Of a stretch of DNA of 44,608 nt, positions 18,054 through 26,939 are shown piece after piece; the first letter of the stretch is position 1, and every line of letters begins with the position of its first letter. The notes beneath the pieces were generated by a model. It saw only the letters and a program-made list of their open reading frames with translations, had not been told where the DNA came from and did no database searches. The DNA comes from JAXDLH01 sp034666705. Its GTDB lineage: Bacteria > Chloroflexota > UBA6077 > SHYK01. The position numbers were made by a program, and so were the translations under genes. The stretch lies in NCBI GenBank assembly GCA_034666705.1, contig JAXDLH010000488.1, positions 1 to 44,608 of the forward strand, given 5' to 3'.

Positions 18054-20900
18054 TTACTTGGTCGAGTAGTTGCCGGCGATCTGGGCTTGGGCGGCAGCCA
18101 GCCGCGCCACCGGCACCCGGAATGGCGAGCAGCTCACGTAGTTCAGACCCACAGTGTTGAAGAATGCAATAGATGCAGGGTCCCCACCATGCTCGCCGCA
18201 CACGCCGATCTCCAGATCCGGCCGCGTCTCGCGGCCGGCCTGGACGGCCATCTTTACGAGTTTGCCGACGCCCGCCGCATCGAACACCTGGAATGGATTC
18301 TCGGGGAGGATCTTCTCCTCCAGGTAGCGGCGCAGGAACTTACCTTCGGCGTCGTCGCGTGAATAGCCGAACGTCATCTGGGTCAGGTCGTTCGTGCCGA
18401 AGCTGAAGAACTCGGCGGCCCGCGCGATCTCGTCGGCGGTGAGCGCGGCGCGCGGCACCTCAATCATCGTGCCGAACTTATAGTGAACGTCGATGCCCTG
18501 CTCGGCCATGACTTGCTTGGCAACCTGTTCGAGCTGCGTCCGCACGCGCTCCAACTCGTTCACGTGGCCGACCAGGGGGATCATGATCTCAGGGCGCGCG
18601 TCGATCCCGTCTTTCTTCAGCTCGCACGCAGCCTCGAGGATCGCTCGTACCTGCATCTCGTTGATCCCCGGGAACATGAGCCCGAGGCGACAGCCGCGAA
18701 GCCCCAGCATCGGGTTCGCCTCGCGCAGCGCCTCCACCGCCTGGAGCAGCTCCTCTTTCTTGGCGAGCTCATCCGAGCCTGCATGCGTCCTGCGCAGCTC
18801 GTTCACCTCGAGCAGGAGCTCCTCGTGGTCCGGGAGGAACTCGTGGAGCGGCGGGTCCAGCAGCCGGATTACGACCGGCAACCCTTCCATCGCGCGGAGG
18901 ATGCCGCTGAAGTCGTCGCGTTGGATCGGGAGTAGTTGCTCGAGCGCCCCCTCGAATTGCGCCTGTGCAGGCGCGAGCTCGGCTTCGACTTGCGCCAGCC
19001 GCCGGTTCATCTCGGATTTGCGGGATTCAGGAACGTCGGCAAGCTCCTCGCGCAGCCGGGTTGCCTCTCGGCTCAGGCGCGACGCCTCGGGCGCGGCGAG
19101 GATCATTTGCTGCACGATCGGCAGGCGATCCTGCTCCATGAACATATGCTCGGTGCGGCAGAGGCCGACGCCCTGCGCGCCGAAATCGCGGGCCCGCTGC
19201 GCATCCCGCGGGTAATCGGCGTTGGCCCAGATCTGCAAGCGGCGCCGCTCGTCGGCCCACGAGAGAATTTCCGTGAGCTCACGTTGGTCCTCGATCGTCG
19301 GCTGAATACTCGCGATCTCGCCGAGAAACACTTCGCCGGTGGCGCCGTCGATCGAGATCCAGTCGCCCTCGCGCACCGTCTGGCCACCTACTCGGAATAC
19401 ACGCTCCTTCAGGTCAACGATCACCGACTCGGCGCCGACCACTGCGGGCTTGCCCATGCCTCGGGCCACGACCGCGGCGTGGCTCGTCTTGCCGCCACGC
19501 GAGGTGAGCACGCCTTGTGCCGGAATCATGCCGTGCACGTCGTCCGGTGAGGTCTCGGGTCGAACCAGGATGACTTTCTCGCCTGCGTTACCCAGCTCGT
19601 CGGCGCGATCCGCATCGAGCACCGCCTGACCATAGGCGGCGCCAGGGGAGGCCGAGATGCCAATCGTGAGCAGTCGGCCCTCCTGGATTGCGCGTTGTTT
19701 GGCGGCGGGATCGAAGCGCGGCAGCAATAGCTGGACGACGTGGTCCGGCTGGATGCGCTGGAGTGCCTCGTCGCGCGTGATCACGCCCTCCTGCACCATG
19801 TCGACGGCGACCTTTACGGCCGCCGCGGCGGTGCGTTGCGCGGTGCGCGTCTGCAGCATGAAGAGGCGACCGCGCTCCACGGTGAACTCGACGTCCTGCA
19901 CGTCACGGTAGTGGGATTCCAGGCGTTGGGTGATCCCCACGAACTGGTTGTAGACCTGGGGCAGCACCTCAGGCATCGAGGAGATCGGCATTGGCGTTCG
20001 GATCCCCGCGACCACGTCTTCGCCCTGGGCGTTGATCAGGAAGTCGCCATACAGGGTGCGCTCACCGGTGGCCGGGTTGCGGGTGAAGGCGACACCGGTG
20101 CCGGAGTCATTGCCCATGTTGCCGAACACCATCGTCTGCACGTTGACCGCGGTCCCGAGGTTGTGCGGGATCTTGTTTGCGTCGCGATAGACGACGGCGC
20201 GGTCGCCCATCCAGGAGCTGAAGACCGCAGAGATTGCCAGGCGCAACTGGTCCATGGGGTCCGTCGGGAAATTGCCACCGGTTTCTCGGCGCACCACCTC
20301 TTTGAACTCGGCCACCACCTCTTGCAACGCGTCGACGTCCAGGTCGGTATCCGACTGGGTGCCGTGGCGCTGCTTCGCCTCGGTGAGCTTGGCTTCGAAC
20401 GCGTCGCCGCTGATGTCCATGACGATGCGGCCGTACATTTGAATGAACCTTCGATACGCGTCCTGCGCGAAGCGCGGATTCTGCGTCAGGTTCGCGAGGC
20501 CGACGACGGTGTCGTCGTTGAGCCCGAGGTTGAGCACCGTGTCCATCATGCCAGGCATCGAGAATGCCGCGCCGGAGCGGACCGAGACGAGCAGTGGGTT
20601 CGAGGCGTCACCCAGCTTCTTGCCGGTCTTCTGCTCGATGACCTTCAGCGCCGCAAGCGCCTGCTCCCACATGCCGTCGGGAAAGCGCTTGCCGCTGGAA
20701 TAGAAGGCATTGCACGCCTCGGTCGTGATCGTGAAGCCTGGCGGCACCGGAAGTCCGGCGCGCGTCATCTCTGCGCACCCCGCGCCTTTACCCCCGAGGA
20801 GGGAGCGCATCGAGGCCGAGCCCTCATCGAAGAGGTATACCCATTTTTCGGTAGTCGGGGGCGCGCCGATTGCAACTTCCGTAGTCGCCTCTGCAGTCAT
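18054..20900 (-). CDS. ppdK: Pyruvate, phosphate dikinase
   Basis: This enzyme converts pyruvate, ATP and phosphate to phosphoenolpyruvate, AMP and pyrophosphate, reversibly. The N-terminal ATP-grasp domain has SLLGGKGAGCAEM. The swivelling domain carries the phospho-His474 in SRGGKTSHAAVVARGMGKP. The C-terminal barrel has LCRTEHMF, IRLLDPPLHEFLP, FGTNDLTQMTFGYSRDD and the catalytic Cys in GVCGEHGGDP. At 948 residues it is longer than the usual about 880, mainly because of a charged helical insert at about 600-650. ATG 20898-20900 has AAAGGAG (20908-20914) 7 nt upstream, which rules out the in-frame ATG at 20945. It lies 100 bp after glyS and ahead of a terminator. Confidence 0.97.
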   Translation of the reverse strand: MTAEATTEVAIGAPPTTEKWVYLFDEGSASMRSLLGGKGAGCAEMTRAGLPVPPGFTITTEACNAFYSSGKRFPDGMWEQALAALKVIEQKTGKKLGDASNPLLVSVRSGAAFSMPGMMDTVLNLGLNDDTVVGLANLTQNPRFAQDAYRRFIQMYGRIVMDISGDAFEAKLTEAKQRHGTQSDTDLDVDALQEVVAEFKEVVRRETGGNFPTDPMDQLRLAISAVFSSWMGDRAVVYRDANKIPHNLGTAVNVQTMVFGNMGNDSGTGVAFTRNPATGERTLYGDFLINAQGEDVVAGIRTPMPISSMPEVLPQVYNQFVGITQRLESHYRDVQDVEFTVERGRLFMLQTRTAQRTAAAAVKVAVDMVQEGVITRDEALQRIQPDHVVQLLLPRFDPAAKQRAIQEGRLLTIGISASPGAAYGQAVLDADRADELGNAGEKVILVRPETSPDDVHGMIPAQGVLTSRGGKTSHAAVVARGMGKPAVVGAESVIVDLKERVFRVGGQTVREGDWISIDGATGEVFLGEIASIQPTIEDQRELTEILSWADERRRLQIWANADYPRDAQRARDFGAQGVGLCRTEHMFMEQDRLPIVQQMILAAPEASRLSREATRLREELADVPESRKSEMNRRLAQVEAELAPAQAQFEGALEQLLPIQRDDFSGILRAMEGLPVVIRLLDPPLHEFLPDHEELLLEVNELRRTHAGSDELAKKEELLQAVEALREANPMLGLRGCRLGLMFPGINEMQVRAILEAACELKKDGIDARPEIMIPLVGHVNELERVRTQLEQVAKQVMAEQGIDVHYKFGTMIEVPRAALTADEIARAAEFFSFGTNDLTQMTFGYSRDDAEGKFLRRYLEEKILPENPFQVFDAAGVGKLVKMAVQAGRETRPDLEIGVCGEHGGDPASIAFFNTVGLNYVSCSPFRVPVARLAAAQAQIAGNYSTK

Positions 20901-20966
20901 CTGCTTGCTCCTTTGCAAATGCAGAACGGTCTGTATTGAACCCACGCTCGGCTGTGTCTTTCACAC

Positions 20967-20986
20967 CCCTGCCGCCATTGGCAGGG
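20967..20986 (-). terminator. Hairpin between glyS and ppdK
   Basis: A 7-bp stem (CCCTGCC and GGCAGGG) encloses a six-base loop that reads AATGGC on the minus strand. It lies 14 bp after the glyS stop, with no U tract. It may be a weak terminator or an RNA element in the ppdK leader. Confidence 0.45.
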
Positions 20987-21000
20987 ACGCCGAGACTCAC

Positions 21001-22317
21001 TCAGGGGCTAATCCGCTCGTCCAGCCAGTTGACGAGGTCCGCAATCGCGATTCGCTCCTGCGTCATGTCATCACGGTCGCGGACGGTCACCGTGCCGTCC
21101 TCGAGCGACTGGAAGTCCGGGGTGATGCAGTAGGGCGTGCCTATCTCGTCCTGGCGCCGATACCTCCGGCCTATGGATGCAGTTTCATCATACGCTGTCA
21201 TGAACCGGGTCCGGAGCGTTCCACGGATCTGTTGTGCGACTGTTAACAATTCTGGCTTGCGCTGCAGGGGCAGCACTGCCGCTTTGTACGGCGCAATGAA
21301 CGGGTGGAACCGCAACACGACGCGCGTCTCGTCGCCGTCAGGCTCTTCGTCGTACGCATCGATGAGGAACGTGAGCGCGGTGCGGCTGAGGCCCGCGGCT
21401 GGCTCGATGACCTCACACAACACGTGCGTCTTCGTTGCCTCGTCGTAGTAGCGCAGCTCTTCGCCGCTGAACTTCTCGTGCTCGCCGAGGTCGAAGGAGC
21501 CGCGATCCGCGATGCCCTCCAACTCGCCCCAGTCGAACGGAAAGAGATACTCGACGTCGTACACGTCGCGCGCGTAGTGGGCGCGCTCCTCCAGCGTGTG
21601 TTGCCGCAGCCGCAGGTTGCTGCTGCGGATGCCGAAGCGCTCGTACCATCCCTTGCGCTCCTTCACCCAGAACTGGAGCCATTCCGCCGCCGTGCCCGGC
21701 ATGACGAAGAACTCCATCTCCATCTGCTCGAACTCCCGCGTCCGGAAGACGAAGTTGCCCGGCGTGATCTCGTTGCGGAAGGATTTGCCGATCTGGGCCA
21801 TGCCGAACGGGGGCTTGAGGCGCATCGCCGAGAGCACCTGCTTGAAGTTGATGAAGATCCCCTGCGCCGTTTCAGGTCGCAGATAGGCGACGGCGCTCTC
21901 CTCTTCTACCGGGCCAACAAACGTCTTGAACATCAGGTTGAACTTACGCGGCTCGCTTACTTCGCCCTTGTCCTCCGGGCAGCGCCCATCGGCGAGGTGG
22001 TCCGCCCGCCAGCGGCGATGACAGACTTTGCACTCGACGAGCGGGTCGGTGAAGTTGGAGACGTGGCCCGACGCTTCCCAGACTTTGGGATTGAGGATGA
22101 TCGAGGAGTCGAGCGGCACGATGTCGTCGCGCTCCTGCACCATGGCCCGCGTCCACGCCGCCTTGACGTTGTCCTTCAGGAGCACGCCAAGCGGTCCGTA
22201 GTCCCACGCGTTGGCGAAGCCACCGTAGATCTCGCTCGATGGGAAGACAAAGCCTCGCCGCTTGCTGAGCGAGACGATCTTGTTCATGTCGGTGACAGTG
22301 AATGTACTCTGGCGCAT
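21001..22317 (-). CDS. glyS: Glycyl-tRNA synthetase, single-chain class II type
   Basis: This enzyme charges tRNA-Gly. At 438 residues it is the alpha-2 (GlyQS-like) form. It begins with KIVSLSKRRGFVFPSSEIYGG and shows DYGPLGVLLKDN, the class II motif 2 region (GKSFRNEITPGNFVFRTREFEQMEMEFF) and the C-terminal anticodon-binding domain (FHPFIAPYKAAVLPLQ to the end). A Cys pair (VECKVCHRRW) and a later Cys in DGRCPED suggest a small metal-binding insert. GGAGAGG overlaps the region 2-8 nt before ATG 22317. It is divergent from the gre-like/lysS/serS operon with 48 bp between the starts, so promoters of each must lie inside or next to the other's 5' end. Confidence 0.96.
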   Translation of the reverse strand: MRQSTFTVTDMNKIVSLSKRRGFVFPSSEIYGGFANAWDYGPLGVLLKDNVKAAWTRAMVQERDDIVPLDSSIILNPKVWEASGHVSNFTDPLVECKVCHRRWRADHLADGRCPEDKGEVSEPRKFNLMFKTFVGPVEEESAVAYLRPETAQGIFINFKQVLSAMRLKPPFGMAQIGKSFRNEITPGNFVFRTREFEQMEMEFFVMPGTAAEWLQFWVKERKGWYERFGIRSSNLRLRQHTLEERAHYARDVYDVEYLFPFDWGELEGIADRGSFDLGEHEKFSGEELRYYDEATKTHVLCEVIEPAAGLSRTALTFLIDAYDEEPDGDETRVVLRFHPFIAPYKAAVLPLQRKPELLTVAQQIRGTLRTRFMTAYDETASIGRRYRRQDEIGTPYCITPDFQSLEDGTVTVRDRDDMTQERIAIADLVNWLDERISP

Positions 22318-22365
22318 TACCTCTCCGCAGACTGGGTGTCGCGTGAGCTCGTCGGGGATTCTGCC
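22318..22365. promoter_or_regulatory. 48-bp divergent intergenic region, glyS and gre-like/lysS
   Basis: Only 48 bp separate the two start codons. The region contains both ribosome binding sites (GGAGAGG on minus, GGGGA at 22354-22358 on plus) and no clear -10 or -35, so the promoters of both operons probably overlap each other's coding ends. Confidence 0.4.
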
Positions 22366-22713
22366 ATGCCCGAAAGGATGCCTTCAACTTCGCTCGGTGG
22401 ACGCTCTGTGCGGCCGTTCTTTATGATCGGCCGGTTACCCCGATGCGCGGTGGAGCTTCAGGTGCATCCCGACTACGTGCGGATTGGGTCGCTGGTCATC
22501 GTCCGCACCGCCAATGGTGATGAAGAACGCTACGTCATCGTGGCGGCGCGCGATGCGAATCCGCGTGAGGGCCGCGTCTCGAGTGAGTCGCCGATCGGCC
22601 GGGCGCTGCTCGGTCGCCGGATCGGTGAGCGCGTGGTGATCCCGGCACCCGGTGGCAGCTTCAATGTGACGATCGAGCGCGTCGAGATTCCAACGACCGA
22701 GGCGAATGGTTGA
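22366..22713 (+). CDS. Free-standing GreA/GreB C-terminal domain protein
   Basis: This protein of about 115 residues consists of the FKBP-like C-terminal domain of transcript cleavage factors. VRIGSLVIVRTANGDEERYVIV, then ARDANPREGRVSSESPIGRALLGRRIGERVVIPAP, corresponds closely to the GreA block ending in SPLGRALLGK. The N-terminal coiled coil that enters the RNA polymerase channel is absent, so it cannot stimulate RNA cleavage in the usual way; it may bind polymerase like Rnk. ATG 22366 has GGGGA 7 nt upstream; ATG 22423 and GTG 22450 are shorter alternatives. Its TGA overlaps the TTG start of lysS (TTGA), so the two are translationally coupled. Confidence 0.8.
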   Translation: MPERMPSTSLGGRSVRPFFMIGRLPRCAVELQVHPDYVRIGSLVIVRTANGDEERYVIVAARDANPREGRVSSESPIGRALLGRRIGERVVIPAPGGSFNVTIERVEIPTTEANG

Positions 22714-24185
22714 CCGAGACGTACGAGCCGGACGATCAGATCCGCGCGCGGCTGGCGAGCCTCGACGCGATCCGTGAGTTGGGGGTCGATCCGTTCCCCA
22801 CGCGTTACGCGCGTACCCATTATTCCAGAGAGGTCGTCGCACGCGCCGATGAGCTCGAGGGGCAGACGGTTCGCGTGGCAGGTCGCATCGTCGGCGCGAT
22901 CCGGCGGATGGGCAAGGCCGGCTTCGCGCACCTTCTCGACGGTGGTGGCCGTATCCAGGTGCATTTCGGTCGTGAGACGCTCGGCGAGGACGGCTGGGTT
23001 CTGTATGGGCACCTGCACGCGGGCGACTTCATCGGCGTCGAGGGCCCAGTCTTTCGCACGCGCACCGGCGAGGTCACCATTGAGGCGAAGCAGCTCACGT
23101 TCCTCGCCAAGGCGATCCGCCCGCTACCCGAGAAGTGGCACGGCCTCACGGACGTCGAGAAGCGCCACCGCCAGCGCTACCTGGACCTGATCGTGAACGA
23201 CGAGGTGCGCCAGACAATTATTACGCGCAGCCGCGTCGTGCAAGCGATCCGCCGCTTCCTCGACGAGCGCGAGTTCATCGAAGTGGAAACGCCCGTCCTG
23301 CAAGAGGTGGCTGCGGGGGCGACGGCGCGACCGTTTGTGACGCGCTCGAACGCCCTCGACCAGGAGATGTTTCTGCGCATCGCGCTTGAGTTGTATTTGA
23401 AGCGGTGCATCGTCGGGGGTCTCGAGCGCGTCTACGAGATCGGCCGGACGTTTCGCAATGAGGGGCTGGACCACAAGCACAACCCTGAGTTCACCATGAT
23501 GGAGCTGTACCAGGCGTATGCGGACTACGAGGACATGATGGAGCTGGTCGAGCAGATGGTGGCGACTGTGGCGCGGGAGGTACTCGGCACGACCCAGCTC
23601 ACCTGGCAGGATCAGCCGATCGACGTCGCGCCACCCTGGCCGCGTCGGACGCTGCGCGAGTTGATCCTCGAGCACACCGGCGTTGACTACGAGGCACACG
23701 TGGACGATGCCGACCTGCGCCGGGCTGCCGAGGCGACCGGGATGAAGGTCGAGCGGCAATGGGACCGCGCGAAGATCATCGACGAACTGATGACGGAGTT
23801 CGTCGAGCCAAAGCTGATCGCACCCATCTTTGTCATGGACCATCCAGTCGAGACGACGCCCCTGGCCAAGCGCCGGCACGACCGGCCGAATGCCGTCTAT
23901 CGTTTCGAGCCCTATATCGGCGGCATGGAGCTTGGGAACGCGTACAGCGAGCTGAATGATCCCGTGGACCAGCGCCGGCGCTTCGAGGAACAAGCCGCGT
24001 TGCGCGCCGCCGGTGATGAGGAGGCGCAGCCGCTGGATGAAGACTTTCTCCAGGCGATCGAGCATGGGATGCCGCCGACCGGCGGGCTCGGAATAGGGAT
24101 CGACCGCCTGGTAATGATCCTGGCCAATCAGCCGTCGATGCGGGAAGTTATCCTGTTCCCGCAACTTCGTTCCAGGAGCGACTGA
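22710..24185 (+). CDS. lysS: Lysyl-tRNA synthetase, class II
   Basis: This enzyme charges tRNA-Lys and has 491 residues. The N-terminal OB-fold anticodon-binding domain is about residues 55-150 (VRVAGRIVGAIRRMGKAGFAHL). The catalytic domain has motif 1 near FIEVETPVLQEVAAGATARPF, motif 2 RVYEIGRTFRNEGLDHKHNPEF and motif 3 GGLGIGIDRLVMIL. The TTG at 22710 is the start, sharing four bases with the preceding stop; GAGG at 22699-22702 is 7 nt upstream. MTETYEPDDQIRARL is the expected beginning. It is followed 2 bp later by serS. Confidence 0.97.
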   Translation: MTETYEPDDQIRARLASLDAIRELGVDPFPTRYARTHYSREVVARADELEGQTVRVAGRIVGAIRRMGKAGFAHLLDGGGRIQVHFGRETLGEDGWVLYGHLHAGDFIGVEGPVFRTRTGEVTIEAKQLTFLAKAIRPLPEKWHGLTDVEKRHRQRYLDLIVNDEVRQTIITRSRVVQAIRRFLDEREFIEVETPVLQEVAAGATARPFVTRSNALDQEMFLRIALELYLKRCIVGGLERVYEIGRTFRNEGLDHKHNPEFTMMELYQAYADYEDMMELVEQMVATVAREVLGTTQLTWQDQPIDVAPPWPRRTLRELILEHTGVDYEAHVDDADLRRAAEATGMKVERQWDRAKIIDELMTEFVEPKLIAPIFVMDHPVETTPLAKRRHDRPNAVYRFEPYIGGMELGNAYSELNDPVDQRRRFEEQAALRAAGDEEAQPLDEDFLQAIEHGMPPTGGLGIGIDRLVMILANQPSMREVILFPQLRSRSD

Positions 24186-24187
24186 AC

Positions 24188-25468
24188 GTGCTGAGCCTGC
24201 AGTACATCCGTGAGCATGAGGCCGAGCTGCGCCAAGCGATGGCAAATCGCCACACCGAGACGCCGTTGGATCGGATTCTCGAGCTCGATAGTCTGCGCCG
24301 CGAGCTGCTGCAGGAGCGCGAGGCGCTGCAAGCCCAGCGGAATCAGCTCAGCTCGCAGATCGGCAAGGCGGATCCCGCTACCCGGCAATCGCTCATCGAC
24401 CAGACCCGCGGCATGTCGGCGCGCATCTCAGAGCTGGAGCCACAGGTCAAGGAGATCGAGGGCGAGCTGGACGCCTTGCTGCTGCAAATGCCCAACGTGC
24501 CTGATCCGTCAGTCGTGGTAGGCGCCAATGAGAGCGACAACCTCGAGGTGCGCCGCTGGGGCACGAAGCGGCAGTTCGATTTCACGCCCAAGCCGCACTG
24601 GGAGCTGGGTGAAGCCCTCGGCATCGTCGACTTCGAGCGTGGTGCGAACCTCGCAGGCTCGCGCTTCGAGGCGCTCATTGGCGACGGGGCGACGCTCTCC
24701 CGCGCACTCGCCAACCTGATGCTCGAAATCCATCTCGGCGAGCACGGCTACACCGAAGTCTCGCCTCCTTATCTCGTCAAACCGGAGGTCATGGTCGGCA
24801 CCGGCCAACTGCCAAAGTTTGGCGACGACGCGTACCAGATCGAGAGCGACGAACTGTACTTGATTCCAACGGCCGAAGTCCCGGTGACCAACCTGCACCG
24901 CGGCGAAATCTTGCCTCCGGACGTGCTGCCGATCAAATACGTCGCGTACAGCGCGTGCTTCCGGCGCGAGGCCGGCGCGGCCGGGAGGGATACGCGGGGG
25001 CTCATCCGCCGCCATCAGTTCCACAAGGTGGAGATGGTGAAGTTCGCTGAGCCAGAGCAGGCATTGGATGAGCTCGAGTCGATGGTCCGCGACGCGGAGT
25101 CGATCCTGCAAGCGCTGGAGCTGCCGTACCGCGTGATGTTGCTGTGTACGGGCGACATGGGGTTTACGTCCCGCAAGACCTACGACCTCGAGGTTTGGAT
25201 GCCGGGGCTCGATCGCTACGTCGAGATCTCCTCCTGCTCCACCTGCGGCGACTTTCAGGCGCGGCGGGCTGACATCAAGTTCCGGCGGACTGCCGGCGCC
25301 CACGCCGAGCTCGTCCATACCCTGAACGGATCGGGGTTGGCCGTCGGCCGAACGATCGCCGCCCTGCTGGAAAATTATCAGCATGAGAATGGATCGGTCG
25401 AAATTCCGGAGGCGCTGCACGGCGCTTTCGGGGGCCGGACCGAACTGGCGGCGCCGCGCTTCCATTGA
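24188..25468 (+). CDS. serS: Seryl-tRNA synthetase
   Basis: This enzyme charges tRNA-Ser and tRNA-Sec-type acceptors and has 426 residues. The N-terminal antiparallel coiled coil (about 1-105, LRRELLQEREALQAQRNQL) reaches the long variable arm of the tRNA. The class II core has motif 2 in CFRREAGAAGRDTRGL and RRHQFHKVEMVKF, and motif 3 in LNGSGLAVGRTIAALLENYQ. GTG 24188 has AGGAG (24174-24178) 9 nt upstream. The gene begins 2 bp after lysS and is the third gene of a gre-like/lysS/serS operon. Confidence 0.97.
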   Translation: MLSLQYIREHEAELRQAMANRHTETPLDRILELDSLRRELLQEREALQAQRNQLSSQIGKADPATRQSLIDQTRGMSARISELEPQVKEIEGELDALLLQMPNVPDPSVVVGANESDNLEVRRWGTKRQFDFTPKPHWELGEALGIVDFERGANLAGSRFEALIGDGATLSRALANLMLEIHLGEHGYTEVSPPYLVKPEVMVGTGQLPKFGDDAYQIESDELYLIPTAEVPVTNLHRGEILPPDVLPIKYVAYSACFRREAGAAGRDTRGLIRRHQFHKVEMVKFAEPEQALDELESMVRDAESILQALELPYRVMLLCTGDMGFTSRKTYDLEVWMPGLDRYVEISSCSTCGDFQARRADIKFRRTAGAHAELVHTLNGSGLAVGRTIAALLENYQHENGSVEIPEALHGAFGGRTELAAPRFH

Positions 25469-25480
25469 CGACAGGCCCGC

Positions 25481-25560
25481 GTGATGACCGGTCCGCATGA
25501 TGACCGGCCTCTATGGCGACTGACTGGTGGCGACTGGCTTGATGACTGGATAACCGGCTG
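25481..25560. repeat. Short imperfect repeats after serS
   Basis: TGATGACCGG occurs twice about 15 bp apart (near 25483 and 25498), and TGGCGACTG occurs twice (near 25514 and 25527). ACCGGCTGGCCGGCT follows, which can fold into a small hairpin. Possibly a decayed repeat plus the serS terminator. Confidence 0.3.
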
Positions 25561-25595
25561 GCCGGCTAACGGGCGCGGGAGGATGGTGAGCGCGC

Positions 25596-26798
25596 ATGCG
25601 GCAGCTTTCGTACGTCGCCGAGGACGGCGAGATCTGGCTCGACGATCTCGATAGCGATCGGCGCTGGCCAGTTGGCTGGACGGCGCCAGGCCCCGGCGAG
25701 CAGATCGTCTGTAACTGGCCGACGTGGGAGCAGAACGGCAGTCGACTCGCGTACTTCGAGTATGCCGTGGCCCGCGACGAGATTCGGCGCACCGCGGTGG
25801 TCGTCGCCGAGGCGGAGAGCTCCGAACGGGTCTCATTGCGGCTCGAGGCGGGACGAGCGCCGATCTACATGTGCTGGTCCCCGAATGGATCGCGGTTGGC
25901 GGTTCTCGTCCAGGACGGGACCGACCTTGAGCTGCTGGTGCTGGACCCCACGGGCAATGCGCCGCCGATCGCTGCGGCCCAGGGCGCGCCGCTCTACTTC
26001 GCCTGGTTGCCCGATTCGAGCGGCCTTATTGCCAACGTCGGCGTGCAAACGCTCAATGCGCCGCGCCCCCGCTTATTGTGGGTCACGCTCGACGGCGACC
26101 AGCCACAACAACGACTGCTCGAGGCGCAGCCGGCTGCTGGCTTTCGCGCTCCTTCGTGGTCAACGGCGCTCCATGGCGCAGTGGTCGCGGTGGAGCGGCC
26201 GGTCGGCGTGGAGATCGCGGTCCAGACCAGTCCGGACGCTGAAGCCGAGACGATCGCCGAGACCGGCAACGCGCCGGCATTCCTCTGGAATAGCGAGGGG
26301 GACAAGCTCGCCTTTGCCTCCGGAGGGCGCCAGGGGAACGCACTCGCCAGCGGGATTCGTCTCTACCGTCCGGCTGACGGCTCTATTCAGCAGCTTACGG
26401 ACGAGCCCCTCATCGCGTTTTTCTGGTGCCCTGATGGCAAGCGCATCGTGTGGCTGTCCGGCGAGTCCGACAGCCGTGCCGTGCGGCTGCGGATCGCGGA
26501 TACGGAGGGCGGGCCGGCGAGCGAGCTCGGGTGGCTGCGTCCCAGCCGCGATCTCTTTTTGCTGCTCGGCCACTTTGACCAGTATGCCCAGTCGGCAACG
26601 CTCTTCTCCCCCGCCGGCGATGAGATCGTGCTGGCGGCATCCAGGGCAAAGGAGCTCGAGAACGGCTCCGTGCCGACTGTGCGGCAGATCCTCATCCGTC
26701 CGCTGTCCGACGGCCGGAAAGAGACGAGCCCGAGCCGGGGCCGGCTCGCCTTCTGGCGGCCGAGCGGCCCCGGCCCTTGGCAAAGCAAGGACGGATAA
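25596..26798 (+). CDS. TolB/PD40-type beta-propeller protein
   Basis: This protein of 400 residues is built of WD40-like (PD40) blades. Repeated units have the pattern W-S/C-P-N/D-G-x-R/K-L/I: MCWSPNGSRLAVL, FAWLPDSSGLIANV, FLWNSEGDKLAFAS, FFWCPDGKRIVWLSG and LFSPAGDEIVLAAS. There is no signal peptide or membrane segment, so it should be cytoplasmic, unlike TolB. No enzymatic motif is seen; it probably binds a partner or ligand. GGTGAG lies 5 nt before ATG. The role is unknown. Confidence 0.75.
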   Translation: MRQLSYVAEDGEIWLDDLDSDRRWPVGWTAPGPGEQIVCNWPTWEQNGSRLAYFEYAVARDEIRRTAVVVAEAESSERVSLRLEAGRAPIYMCWSPNGSRLAVLVQDGTDLELLVLDPTGNAPPIAAAQGAPLYFAWLPDSSGLIANVGVQTLNAPRPRLLWVTLDGDQPQQRLLEAQPAAGFRAPSWSTALHGAVVAVERPVGVEIAVQTSPDAEAETIAETGNAPAFLWNSEGDKLAFASGGRQGNALASGIRLYRPADGSIQQLTDEPLIAFFWCPDGKRIVWLSGESDSRAVRLRIADTEGGPASELGWLRPSRDLFLLLGHFDQYAQSATLFSPAGDEIVLAASRAKELENGSVPTVRQILIRPLSDGRKETSPSRGRLAFWRPSGPGPWQSKDG

Positions 26799-26905
26799 CC
26801 GCGGTCTCCTCGGGTACGACGCCGCCATGAATCAATGCCTGGTCCCGAGCGGCGATCCTTCCCTGGCGCGTCAGCACCCGTCCCAATAGCATGTCTCACG
26901 GGCAC

Positions 26906-26914
26906 TGGTACAAT
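26906..26914 (+). promoter_or_regulatory. Extended -10 promoter before the MBL-fold gene
   Basis: TG (26906-26907), one base, then TACAAT (26909-26914) is a good extended -10. There is no clear -35. Transcription would start near 26921 and GAGAGGAG lies just before ATG 26940. Confidence 0.55.
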
Positions 26915-26939
26915 CCGGTGAGGTAACGAGAGGAGCCGT

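Noticed and set aside
20967..20986. Hexaloop hairpin (loop AATGGC, A at 1 and G at 4) as an ANTAR target
   Set aside because: ANTAR sites need two tandem hexaloop hairpins, and no second one lies nearby; a lone match is expected by chance.
21304..22365. Upstream extension of the gre-like frame through glyS
   Set aside because: The first two thirds are antisense to glyS; only the end from 22366 has a real domain and a ribosome binding site.
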